From positions 1 to 23,337 of the forward strand of contig DASPTB010000070.1 of NCBI GenBank assembly GCA_035623615.1: a DNA stretch of 23,337 bases, read 5' to 3'. Position 1 is the stretch's first letter. Every line of letters starts with the position of its first letter. The position numbers and the translations under genes were made by a program. Positions 12,391-19,402 of this stretch are shown here, one piece after another. Below the pieces are notes generated by a model, which saw only the letters and a program-made list of their open reading frames with translations, was not told the origin of the DNA and did no database searches. This DNA is from DASPTB01 sp035623615. Its GTDB lineage: Bacteria > Actinomycetota > UBA4738.

Positions 12391-14358
12391 GTGAAGCGGT
12401 ACAGCCTCGTCGGGCGGTTCGCGCTCCTCAGCGCGGCCGCCATGATCGTGCTCGGCCTCGGACTCGGGAGGCTCGAGGCGAACCTGATCCGCCACCGCGG
12501 GCTCGAGAACGCCCAGGACTCCGCCGAGTTCGTCGCGCATGTGGGCCTCCAGTCGCAGCTCACTCCGCTCGACATCATCCAGGGCCTCACGCCCGAAGAG
12601 ATATCCGACATGGACGAGGCCTTCCGCGAGGGCCTCCAGGACCACCGGATCGCCCGCATCAAGATCTGGTCGCCGACGGGCAAGATCGTGTACTCGGACG
12701 ACCACTCGCTGATCGGGCGGACGTTCCCCATCGAGGACGAGCTGGGGGACGCCCTGAAAGGCAAGGTGTCCTCCGACATCAGCTCGCTGGACAACGCGGA
12801 GAACGTCGACGAGCGCAAGTTCGGGCAGCTCTTCGAGGTGTATCTGCCACTGCGGTTCGGCAACGAGCGCCCGGTCGGCGCCTTCGAGCTCTACGTCCCC
12901 TACAAGCCCATCGGGGCGGCAATCGCGAGCGACACGCGGCAACTCCTGCTGTTCACACTGGTCGCGCTGCTGCTGCTCTACGCCGCGCTGTTCCGCATCG
13001 TGTCGCAGGCGTCTCGCCGGCTGGACGAGCAGGCGTCGGAGCTGGAGCGACGGGCGGAGCGAAACGAGTGGCTCGCGCTGAACGACACCCTCACGGGCCT
13101 GCCCAACAGGACGTCGTTCCAGCGAGTCCTCGACGACAAGGTCGCGTCGGGCGACCCGATCGCCGCGGTCGTCATGGACCTCGACCGCTTCAAGGAGATC
13201 AACGACACGCTGGGACACGAAGTCGGTGACGCCGTTCTCCGAGAGGCGGCAGAGCGGCTGACGAGGTTCCGCGGCCCGGTCGCCGCGATCGCTCGCCTGG
13301 GAGGCGACGAGTTCGGTCTGGTGGTCGCCGGCGACGTCCCGCCCGCCGAGACCACCGTGCGGAGTCTGTCGGCGGCGTTCACCGAGCCGTTCCAGGTGCA
13401 GGGCATCTCGGTGGAGGTGATGCCGAGCTTCGGACTCGCCCACGCCCGCGAGTCGGGCGACGACAGCCGGTCGGTGCTGCGCCGAGCGGAGATCGCGATG
13501 TACGAGGCCAAGGCGCGGGCGTCGAGAGTGGAGAGCTACTCGGACGCGATGGAGCGCTCCTCGACGCAACGGCTCGTCCTGGCCGGCGAGCTTCGCCGCG
13601 CCATCGAGCGTGGGGAGCTTCGGCTGCGGTTCCAGCCGAAGGTCCTGCTTCCGTCGGGGGCGGTCGTCGGCGTCGAGGCACTCGTCAGGTGGCAGCACCC
13701 GACCAGGGGCCTGCTCGAGCCGCAGGAGTTCATCCCGGTCGCGGAGAGCTCGGGTTTGATCCGCCAGCTCACCACGTGGGTGCTCGAGCAAGCGCTTCCG
13801 TTGCAGCGCCGGCTCGCCGATTCGGGGGCGGCCACGCTCACCATGTCGGTGAACGTGTCGGCGCGAAGCCTGAGTGACCCGCGGCTGCCCGAGGAGGTCG
13901 CGCGCGAGATCGCGACCGCTCGCGTGGATCCCGCCCGCGTGATCCTGGAAGTGACCGAGACGTCGATGGTGGAGGAGGGCGAGCACGTCTTCCGCGCGCT
14001 CGACGAATTGACGAGGATGGGGGTGACGCTGTCGGTCGACGACTTCGGCACGGGGTACTCGTCGCTCTCCTACATCCAGCGCCTTCCCGTCGGCGAGGTG
14101 AAGATCGACCGCGGCTTCGTCATGGGCGTCGAGAACAACCCGGGTAACCGGGCGATCGTCCGCGCGGCGATCGACGTGGCGAGCGTGTTCGACCTGGCCG
14201 TGGTCGCCGAGGGAGTCGAGAACGAAACGTCGGCCCAGATCCTGGCCGACCTCGGATGCCATGCCGCGCAGGGGTTCCACTTCGCGCAGCCGATGGACGA
14301 GGAGGAGCTCCTCCGGTGGCTGGGGACGGCGACGGTCGGGCTACCGTTCGCGAGCTGA
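12391..14358 (+). CDS. Membrane GGDEF-EAL protein (cyclic di-GMP turnover)
   Basis: The 655-residue protein should make and/or degrade cyclic di-GMP. Two transmembrane helices (about 6-24 and 184-205) flank an extracytoplasmic sensor region of about 160 residues; a short coiled linker follows. The GGDEF domain (~228-385) has intact LTGLPNR and RLGGDEF (304-308). The inhibitory I-site RxxD before it is lost (Ala in the Asp place), so product feedback is not expected. The EAL domain (~398-650) keeps GVEALVRW, NVSARSL, EVTETSM, DDFGTGYSS, KIDRGFV and AEGVEN, so phosphodiesterase activity is likely. Start GTG 12391 has no Shine-Dalgarno. A weak TTGGGG-17-GATATC pair (12356-12384) would start transcription at or next to the GTG. 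The last 18 bases overlap the convergent RDD gene. Confidence 0.92.
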   Translation: MKRYSLVGRFALLSAAAMIVLGLGLGRLEANLIRHRGLENAQDSAEFVAHVGLQSQLTPLDIIQGLTPEEISDMDEAFREGLQDHRIARIKIWSPTGKIVYSDDHSLIGRTFPIEDELGDALKGKVSSDISSLDNAENVDERKFGQLFEVYLPLRFGNERPVGAFELYVPYKPIGAAIASDTRQLLLFTLVALLLLYAALFRIVSQASRRLDEQASELERRAERNEWLALNDTLTGLPNRTSFQRVLDDKVASGDPIAAVVMDLDRFKEINDTLGHEVGDAVLREAAERLTRFRGPVAAIARLGGDEFGLVVAGDVPPAETTVRSLSAAFTEPFQVQGISVEVMPSFGLAHARESGDDSRSVLRRAEIAMYEAKARASRVESYSDAMERSSTQRLVLAGELRRAIERGELRLRFQPKVLLPSGAVVGVEALVRWQHPTRGLLEPQEFIPVAESSGLIRQLTTWVLEQALPLQRRLADSGAATLTMSVNVSARSLSDPRLPEEVAREIATARVDPARVILEVTETSMVEEGEHVFRALDELTRMGVTLSVDDFGTGYSSLSYIQRLPVGEVKIDRGFVMGVENNPGNRAIVRAAIDVASVFDLAVVAEGVENETSAQILADLGCHAAQGFHFAQPMDEEELLRWLGTATVGLPFAS

Positions 14359-14856
14359 CGCCTCGGGGACGGCTGCGGGGGCGTGGGCTTGGCGCAGCCC
14401 CCAGTCGTAGACGACCGAGGTCGCCAGCAGGATGTCGTAGAGCGACTTGTTCTTTCTGCTGACAAGGACCCACACGAAGCCGATCGGGAACACGACATAG
14501 AGGACCGCCCGGGCGAGCGCGCGACCTGCCTTGAGCTGCGCCCCCGACGAGGTGTGGACGCTCAGTCCGGCCATGCGCTTTCCCACACTGCGACCGGTCC
14601 CGCTCCAGCCGATCGTCAGGTACACAATCGCTAGGAGACAGATCGTCAATCCCGACTCCCAGGTGGGCGGCTCGGGCAGGTGCCAGCCGCGGAGGGGGTG
14701 GGCGATGAACCGAGCCAGGCTGATGAACAAGAGGAACCCGACCCATGTGATGGCCAGCACGACCATGTCGATGATGTTGGCGGCGAGGCGCGTGACGAAC
14801 CCCGCCGTCTGACCCTGGATCGCCCGGGCTTCCTCGGGCCGGACTCCCGCGGTCAC
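14341..14856 (-). CDS. RDD-family membrane protein
   Basis: The 171-residue protein has the RDD architecture. The N-terminal helix GFVTRLAANIIDMVVLAITWVGFLL carries the Arg and Asp of the family name (TRLAANIID), a second hydrophobic segment lies at about 68-85, and the signature SVGKRMAGLSV with KAGRALARAVLY follows. SLYDILLATSVVYD is the usual C-terminal motif. Family roles are mixed: some are Na+/H+ antiporter-like, most are unknown. GTG 14856 overlaps the upstream stop as GTGA, a 4-bp overlap typical of translational coupling. No independent ribosome site is evident, which supports coupling. The C terminus overlaps the 3' end of the convergent GGDEF-EAL gene. Confidence 0.87.
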   Translation of the reverse strand: MTAGVRPEEARAIQGQTAGFVTRLAANIIDMVVLAITWVGFLLFISLARFIAHPLRGWHLPEPPTWESGLTICLLAIVYLTIGWSGTGRSVGKRMAGLSVHTSSGAQLKAGRALARAVLYVVFPIGFVWVLVSRKNKSLYDILLATSVVYDWGLRQAHAPAAVPEASARER

Positions 14857-15896
14857 GGTCGAGGTTCCCGGGATGATGCGTCGGCCGCCTCCGGGCCGTC
14901 GGGTGAATGTGCCTCACCGTTGCGGCGCAAGAGGATCCGGTTCATCAGCTGGGCGACGAAGCGGTCGGCGTTCATGCCGCCGACGCGGAGGGCGTCCACG
15001 GCCTCGACGGTGACCGTGCTGCTCGACTCGCGGATGAGCTCGCCGAGCTCGAGCTCGTCGATCACGCGCATGGCGACGGCGGTGAGGTCAAGCTGGTCGA
15101 GGACGCGCTGCGAGATCGCGGTCAGGTCGAGCTGATCGAGCACGCCCTGGGTGATGGCCGCGAGGTCGAGCCGCCCCAAGATGCGCTCGATGTCGATGCG
15201 CTCCGCGATGGCGTTGAGGTCGAGCCGACCGACGATCTCGTTCAGGTCCAGGCGGTCGATGATCTGTCCGATGTCGACCTGCTCGACGATGCCGTCGAGG
15301 TCGACACGCGTGACGACGCCGGGAACGACCTGCGCGGCGACATTCAGCCCGTAGTCCATGGCGGCCGTCACGCTGGTGCGCAGGGCCGCTCCGCCGCGCT
15401 CGCCGAGCGACGTCACCTCTTCCCGGAAGCGGTCGACTGCCTCGGGGACCGGCTGGTGCTGCATGACGACGGCCGCGCCGCGCTCGGCCGCCGTGGCCGC
15501 GGCCGCCGCCACGCCGACGAGGCGTCGCGTGACCTCGGCGCCGACCCCGACTACCGCGAGCGCCATCTCGGCGGCGTTCGGCATGTCGGGCCACGACGCG
15601 GTGGCGGCGTCGTCGGACCCCCTCGACTCGTTCGGCCCGCCCGGGTTCGACTGCGCCGGTTCCGACCGCGCTTGCGGCGTCGAGCCGTGTGAGGCCGCCG
15701 CCGCCCCGGTGCTTGCGCCGTCGCCGGGTGGGTCGCTCTCGGTCCCCAGACGCAGGAGGCCCCGGCCGACCGCCCCGAGCACGACCGCGGCCGACCCGAG
15801 CACGAGGTGAGTGGCCCGTCCGACCGGGTCGAACGGCCGGTGCGCCGCCGGCCCGCCGGCCTCAGGGGCGCGCTTTGAGTCGTCGTCGGGAGCCAT
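14853..15896 (-). CDS. Tandem-repeat protein coupled to the RDD gene
   Basis: The 347-residue protein has an N-terminal hydrophobic or amphipathic segment (~28-50), a Ser/Pro/Gly-rich linker (51-103), an Ala-rich helical region (104-195), then regular repeats. Residues 198-242 are five 9-residue units of pattern xDLxxIxxR, 243-281 are three 13-residue units (LDLTAISQRVLDQ type), and a ninth unit LELGELIRE ends the array. A conserved-looking tail follows (IRESSSTVTVEAVDALRVGGMNAD ... NRILLRR in short segments). From memory, similar D-L repeats with an IREST-like tail occur fused to or beside RDD domains in actinobacteria; here the two parts are separate cistrons. A membrane-surface scaffold is inference. 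ATG 15896 has a weak ribosome site; TACCAT (15906-15911) could be its -10, giving a leader of only a few bases. Confidence 0.72.
   Translation of the reverse strand: MAPDDDSKRAPEAGGPAAHRPFDPVGRATHLVLGSAAVVLGAVGRGLLRLGTESDPPGDGASTGAAAASHGSTPQARSEPAQSNPGGPNESRGSDDAATASWPDMPNAAEMALAVVGVGAEVTRRLVGVAAAAATAAERGAAVVMQHQPVPEAVDRFREEVTSLGERGGAALRTSVTAAMDYGLNVAAQVVPGVVTRVDLDGIVEQVDIGQIIDRLDLNEIVGRLDLNAIAERIDIERILGRLDLAAITQGVLDQLDLTAISQRVLDQLDLTAVAMRVIDELELGELIRESSSTVTVEAVDALRVGGMNADRFVAQLMNRILLRRNGEAHSPDGPEAADASSREPRP
15027..15305 (-). repeat. Coding tandem repeats (27-bp and 39-bp units)
   Basis: The segment encodes five 9-residue units (27 bp each), three 13-residue units (39 bp each; 15054-15170) and a final 9-residue unit. 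The units share GTCGAC/CTCGACCTG-like starts but differ at many third positions. The repeats are therefore conserved at protein level and look old rather than recently duplicated. Confidence 0.8.
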
Positions 15897-15950
15897 CCGC
15901 CATGGATGGTACCCCGAGCGCGTCCGAGGGGGTACGGCCGACTCGGCGGG

Positions 15951-16511
15951 CTACTGCTTCTGGGCGTGCCGCATCCCGAATGCCAGCGCGATCTCGCTGA
16001 AGCCTCGGAACAGCGCCATGAACCCGACCCACAGCAGGATCAACGCCGCCCGCGCGGGGAAGTACTGCTGCGAGGCCCAGAACGCCAGCAGGATCTCCAG
16101 GATCCCCGCGGTCAGGCCGAGCCACCACACGTCGTTCTCGTGCTTGGTGGCGACCGCGACCATGATGTCGAGTGTCCCCTTGAAGAGCAGCAGGAAGCCC
16201 AGGATCGAGGCGAGCGCCCAGAACGCGTTCTGTGGATGGATGAACGCGTACAGGCTGCCGACGAAGAAGATGACGGCCATCACGTAATGCAGCCATTTCC
16301 AGCTGTCGACGACCGCGCCCGCCATCGCCTCGTTGACTCCCGCGAACAGGAACAGGCAGCCGAGCAGGACGCCGACCGCCGTGATGGACGAGATGTCGAA
16401 GCGCAGCACGATCAGGGCGATCAGGAACCACGCGATCCCGGTGATCAGGAACAGCCACCACGGCGGAGCCGATGCCGCCGCGGAGCGCGCGTCTGCCTGT
16501 CGTTCGACCAT
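15951..16511 (-). CDS. HdeD/DUF308-type membrane protein
   Basis: The 186-residue protein has about six short transmembrane helices arranged as repeated pairs, typical of the HdeD (DUF308) family. Segments include WWLFLITGIAWFLIALIVL, AVGVLLGCLFLFAGVNE, YVMAVIFFVGSLYAFI and ALASILGFLLLFKGTLDI, ending with GFMALFRGFSEIALAFG. In enterobacteria HdeD belongs to an acid-stress locus; the biochemical role elsewhere is unknown. ATG 16511 is chosen over the upstream extension because AAAGGGGA lies 5-6 nt before it and the 35 extra residues are Pro/Arg-rich and non-conserved in style. A good promoter (TTGCCC-17-TAGACT) lies about 70 nt upstream, inside the gap after the GlsB-like gene. It is probably transcribed alone, though it shares its direction with its neighbours. 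Confidence 0.85.
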   Translation of the reverse strand: MVERQADARSAAASAPPWWLFLITGIAWFLIALIVLRFDISSITAVGVLLGCLFLFAGVNEAMAGAVVDSWKWLHYVMAVIFFVGSLYAFIHPQNAFWALASILGFLLLFKGTLDIMVAVATKHENDVWWLGLTAGILEILLAFWASQQYFPARAALILLWVGFMALFRGFSEIALAFGMRHAQKQ

Positions 16512-16587
16512 GGGTTCCCCTTTCGTGGAGCGACTTGGTGTCCGTCGTCTGGGGCCTGGGATGTCCGCCCGAAGGGTCGTCGGCAGA

Positions 16588-16616
16588 AGTCTAGGTGCCG
16601 TCGGGGGGTGGGGCAA
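16588..16616 (-). promoter_or_regulatory. Promoter of the HdeD-type gene
   Basis: On the minus strand TTGCCC (16616-16611) and TAGACT (16593-16588) are separated by exactly 17 nt, a vegetative sigma-factor layout. The predicted start is near 16581, giving a leader of about 70 nt before ATG 16511. It is the best two-box promoter in the window. Confidence 0.55.
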
Positions 16617-16654
16617 TCACCTCTCGCGCAATGGGAATGGTTGGCTGCGGCCCG

Positions 16655-16915
16655 TCAGGTCCGGCCGCGAGATCGGCCTCGGACTGCCCCCCAGATCGCC
16701 AGAACGACGATCGCTCCGACGATCGTGCCGATGATTCCGCTCGGCCGCAGGCGAAGGCCGTCCCCGGAAAGGAGGCTGAAGAGAAGGCCGCCCACGAACG
16801 ACCCGATGAGGCCCGCCACCAGCGCCTCTCCCCAGTTGCCCGTGCCGCGGCCGAGGATCATCTGGGCGACCCAGCCGGCGGCCATGCCGAGGACGATGAT
16901 GGCGAGGATCAGCAC
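16655..16915 (-). CDS. GlsB/YeaQ/YmgE-type small membrane protein
   Basis: The 86-residue protein fits the GlsB/YeaQ/YmgE (transglycosylase-associated) family: three hydrophobic helices, with GMAAGWVAQMILGRG after the first, the Gly-rich GLIGSFVGGLLFSLL helix and the final GIIGTIVGAIVVLAIWGAV helix. These are general-stress-associated membrane proteins without known enzymatic activity. GTG 16915 is the start. A TAGACT -10 lies exactly 7 nt upstream and there is no Shine-Dalgarno, so the mRNA is predicted to be leaderless. It is divergent from PPK2, and the two -10 elements interlock. Confidence 0.88.
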   Translation of the reverse strand: MLILAIIVLGMAAGWVAQMILGRGTGNWGEALVAGLIGSFVGGLLFSLLSGDGLRLRPSGIIGTIVGAIVVLAIWGAVRGRSRGRT

Positions 16916-16922
16916 GCGGCGC

Positions 16923-16932
16923 AGTCTAGCAT
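16923..16932. promoter_or_regulatory. Overlapping divergent -10 elements (GlsB-like / PPK2)
   Basis: The 10-mer AGTCTAGCAT reads TAGACT (16928 to 16923) on the minus strand and TAGCAT (16927-16932) on the plus strand, sharing the central TA. The minus element is 7 nt from GTG 16915 (leaderless). The plus element predicts a start near 16939 and a leader of about 30 nt carrying the GGAGG site of PPK2. Confidence 0.5.
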
Positions 16933-16968
16933 CGGGGGGAGAGTTTCCTTCCGCGATCGGAGGTGGGG

Positions 16969-17793
16969 ATGACGGACGCGAAGGGCGCGCGGCACCACGA
17001 TCAGGATCGCGTTCCCCGGAAGGCCTACGAGCGCGAGCTCCTGCGGCTCCAGGAAGAGCTCGTGAAGATGTCCGAGTGGGTGAAGGATGTCGGCGCGCGG
17101 GTGATCGTGGTCTTCGAAGGACGTGATGCCGCCGGCAAGGGCGGCGTCATCAAGCGGATCACCGAGCACGTGAACCCGCGCATCGTTCGCCACGTCGCCC
17201 TCCCCGCGCCCACGGACCGGCAGCGAACGGAGTGGTACTTCCAACGCTTCGTTGCCGAGCTGCCCGCGGGCGGCGAGGTGGCGCTCTTCGACCGGAGCTG
17301 GTACAACCGCGCGGGCATCGAGAAGGTGCTCGGATTCTGCACCCCTGAGCAGCACCGGGCGTTCCTGCAGCAGTGCCCCACGTTCGAACGGCTCCTGATC
17401 GACGACGGGATCCTGCTCACCAAGTACTGGTTCTCGGTGAGTGACGAGGAACAGGCCCGTCGGCTGGAGGCAAGGATCACGGATCCAATGCGTCAGTGGA
17501 AGCTCTCGTCCACCGACATGACGTCCCGCACGAACTGGGTGGATTACTCGCGCGCCAAGGACGAGATGTTCATCCACACTGACACGCAGGACGCGCCGTG
17601 GTTCGTGGTGGAAGCCGACGACAAACGAAGCGCGCGCGTCAACTGCATCGCGCATCTCCTCACGCGGATCCCCTACGTCGAGGAGCCCCCCGAGCGAATC
17701 GAGCTCGCGGCCCGGCAGAGCGACGACGGATACATCCGCCCCGACCAGAGCATCTACACGTACGTCCCGGATCACGCCGCCTCGCTCACCTGA
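16969..17793 (+). CDS. ppk2: Polyphosphate kinase 2 (PPK2, class I-like)
   Basis: The 274-residue enzyme transfers phosphate between polyphosphate and nucleotides. Walker A is FEGRDAAGKGG (about 49-59) and Walker B is ALFDRSWYNRAG (about 105-116); the basic lid region includes NWVDYSRAKDEMF. The single-domain length and the PRKAYERELLRLQEELVKM N terminus match class I PPK2, which usually converts NDP to NTP (or the reverse, making polyphosphate). Class assignment by eye is not certain. ATG 16969 is chosen over GTG 16963 because GGAGG at 16959-16963 is the ribosome site and would overlap the GTG. It is divergent from the GlsB-like stress gene through the shared -10 region, which hints at joint control of energy and envelope stress (inference). 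Confidence 0.93.
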   Translation: MTDAKGARHHDQDRVPRKAYERELLRLQEELVKMSEWVKDVGARVIVVFEGRDAAGKGGVIKRITEHVNPRIVRHVALPAPTDRQRTEWYFQRFVAELPAGGEVALFDRSWYNRAGIEKVLGFCTPEQHRAFLQQCPTFERLLIDDGILLTKYWFSVSDEEQARRLEARITDPMRQWKLSSTDMTSRTNWVDYSRAKDEMFIHTDTQDAPWFVVEADDKRSARVNCIAHLLTRIPYVEEPPERIELAARQSDDGYIRPDQSIYTYVPDHAASLT

Positions 17794-17850
17794 CCTCGGC
17801 GACCGGGCGGCGACGAACGCAACCTCCACGGCGGCGACGACGCCTGTTGA

Positions 17851-17856
17851 TAGTGT
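17851..17856 (+). promoter_or_regulatory. -10 element of the response regulator gene (leaderless)
   Basis: TAGTGT (TANNNT) is followed by 6 nt and then GTG 17863, and no Shine-Dalgarno is present. This spacing places the transcription start on the start codon. There is no recognisable -35. Confidence 0.45.
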
Positions 17857-17862
17857 TGACTG

Positions 17863-18576
17863 GTGAGTCAGGGGGAATCGAGTCCGGCCTCGCAGGCTAC
17901 GGTTCTCATCGTCGAGGACGCGCCGGAGTTCCGCGATCTGCTGGTGCCGCTCCTGCAGCAGGAGGGGTTCAAGGTCGAGACCGCCGCCGACGGGGAGTCG
18001 GCCGTCGAGCTGGCCCGGAGCCTCGCCCCGACCGTCATCGTCCTCGACATCGGCCTCCCGAAGCTCGACGGCGTGGAGGCGTGCCGACGAATCCGGACGT
18101 TCAGCGATGCCTACATCGTGATGCTGACGGCGAAGGCCGATGAGGTCGACAAGCTGATCGGGCTCTCCGTCGGTGCCGACGACTACATGACCAAGCCGTT
18201 CTCTCCGCGCGAGCTGCTCGCCCGGATTCGCGCAATGCTCCGGCGCCCTCGCGGCGGAACGAGCGGCGAGGGCGCGAGGGTCGTGGGCGAGCTTCGCATC
18301 GATCCCCTTGCGAGAGAGGTATTTCGGGGTGACCGGAAGATCGACCTGACCCGGATCGAGTTCGATCTGCTCGATGTGCTCTCGTCGAACCCGCGCATGG
18401 CCTTCAGTCGTTCCGTGCTGCTCGAGCGCGTGTGGGGTCCGGACTGGTACGGCGACGACCACGTGGTGGACGTCCACGTTTCGAACCTACGACGCAAGAT
18501 CGGCGACGACCCGTCATCCCCTCGCTACGTCCGAACGGTTCGTGGCGTCGGATATCGCATGGGCGACGGGAGCTGA
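17863..18576 (+). CDS. OmpR/PhoB-family response regulator
   Basis: The 237-residue regulator has an N-terminal receiver with every key residue: acidic pair ED at 18-19 (LIVEDAPE), phosphoacceptor Asp 62 (VLDIGLP), Thr in MLTAKAD and Lys 111 (MTKPFSP). The C-terminal winged-helix DNA-binding domain (~140-235) ends in the typical HVVDVHVSNLRRKIGDD ... VRTVRGVGYRM. It should bind DNA as a phosphorylated dimer; targets are unknown. No histidine kinase is adjacent on the same strand. The nearest are the REC-HPt protein and hybrid kinase on its right, which could feed it by phosphorelay. The GTG start is 6 nt after a -10 element, so it is probably leaderless. Its 3' end faces the REC-HPt gene with only 28 bp between. 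Confidence 0.94.
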   Translation: MSQGESSPASQATVLIVEDAPEFRDLLVPLLQQEGFKVETAADGESAVELARSLAPTVIVLDIGLPKLDGVEACRRIRTFSDAYIVMLTAKADEVDKLIGLSVGADDYMTKPFSPRELLARIRAMLRRPRGGTSGEGARVVGELRIDPLAREVFRGDRKIDLTRIEFDLLDVLSSNPRMAFSRSVLLERVWGPDWYGDDHVVDVHVSNLRRKIGDDPSSPRYVRTVRGVGYRMGDGS

Positions 18577-18577
18577 G

Positions 18578-18598
18578 GGCGGGCCGGCCCTTCCCGCC
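18578..18598. terminator. Possible bidirectional terminator between convergent signalling genes
   Basis: GGCGGG and CCCGCC arms with a 9-nt loop fill most of the 28-bp gap between the convergent response regulator and REC-HPt genes; an inner GGGCCGGCCC palindrome offers an alternative fold. Position supports a terminator, but the short stem keeps confidence modest. Confidence 0.4.
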
Positions 18599-18604
18599 AA
18601 TCGA

Positions 18605-19402
18605 TCAGGCCACGGCGCGGCGACGGTCCCGCCAGGGACCAAGGGCCGTCTGCACGTTCTCCGCCTCGTGGCGGATCGCCGCGACGAGATCGTCGCGGTC
18701 CTCGCCTGCTTCGTCGGCCGCTGACTCGAGGTCCGCGCACAGCCGAGCCAGCCGCGCCGCCCCCAGCATCGCGCTCGTCGACTTGAGCGTGTGGGCGACG
18801 AACCGGAGGCCGGCTCCGTCACCCGCCGACGAGGACGCTTCGAGCGACTCGAGCCGAACGGACAGTTGGGACAGGAAGGTGTCGACGAAGCTCGCGACGA
18901 ACTCGTCGTCGCCGAGCGACGACCGGAAGGCTTCGAACGTCGCCGGGTCCACGGCCGAGCCGGCGCCGTCGTCCCGGACACCTCCCGAATCCTCGACGGC
19001 GGGCCTTCCCGACCCCGGCTCATCTCCGGACAGCCAGCGCGACACCATTCGGTGGAGGTCGTCCATCATCACGGGCTTGCACAGGTAGTCGTCCATCCCC
19101 GCCATGAGGCACGCCGAGCGGTCCCCGTCCATGGCTCCGGCCGTCATCGCGACGATGATCACCCGGCCCACGCCGGCCTCACGCTCGGCCTCGCGGATCC
19201 GCCTCGTGGCGGCGAAGCCGTCCAGCCGAGGCATGTTGCAGTCCATGAAGACCAGGTCGTATGGCCTCGCGGCGACGGCCGCTACGGCCTCCTCCCCGTC
19301 CGCCACGGCGTCTGCCCGCACGCCGAGCCGCTCGAGCTGCTTCAGCGCGAGCAGACGATTTGCTTCGTTGTCCTCGGCGACGAGGACATGGCGCGTCGGC
19401 AT
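18605..19402 (-). CDS. Receiver-HPt phosphorelay protein
   Basis: The 265-residue protein joins a receiver and a histidine phosphotransfer domain. The receiver (1-125) is complete: EDN at 10-12, Asp 54 in VFMDCNMPRLDG, Thr in AMTAGAM, Lys 109 in YLCKPV. A Gly/Asp-rich linker follows (~126-150). The HPt helix bundle (~152-255) carries AHTLKSTSAMLGA with the phosphorylatable His at about 204. There is no kinase or DNA-binding domain, so it must act between partners. It is divergent from the hybrid kinase 200 bp away and convergent with the OmpR-type regulator. ATG 19402 is supported by GGAGGG 6 nt upstream; an in-frame upstream ATG at 19423 would add seven residues and overlap that site. Confidence 0.92.
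   Translation of the reverse strand: MPTRHVLVAEDNEANRLLALKQLERLGVRADAVADGEEAVAAVAARPYDLVFMDCNMPRLDGFAATRRIREAEREAGVGRVIIVAMTAGAMDGDRSACLMAGMDDYLCKPVMMDDLHRMVSRWLSGDEPGSGRPAVEDSGGVRDDGAGSAVDPATFEAFRSSLGDDEFVASFVDTFLSQLSVRLESLEASSSAGDGAGLRFVAHTLKSTSAMLGAARLARLCADLESAADEAGEDRDDLVAAIRHEAENVQTALGPWRDRRRAVA

Noticed and set aside
12193..14280. Open minus-strand frame continuing the DUF2252 gene upstream for about 700 codons
   Set aside because: It is antisense to the whole GGDEF-EAL gene, has Arg/His/Asp-rich shadow composition and no domain. A strong ribosome site marks GTG 12192 as the true start.
15501..16611. N-terminal extension of the HdeD-type protein to position 16616
   Set aside because: The extra 35 residues are Pro/Arg-rich and include the predicted promoter (16588-16616); ATG 16511 has a proper ribosome site.
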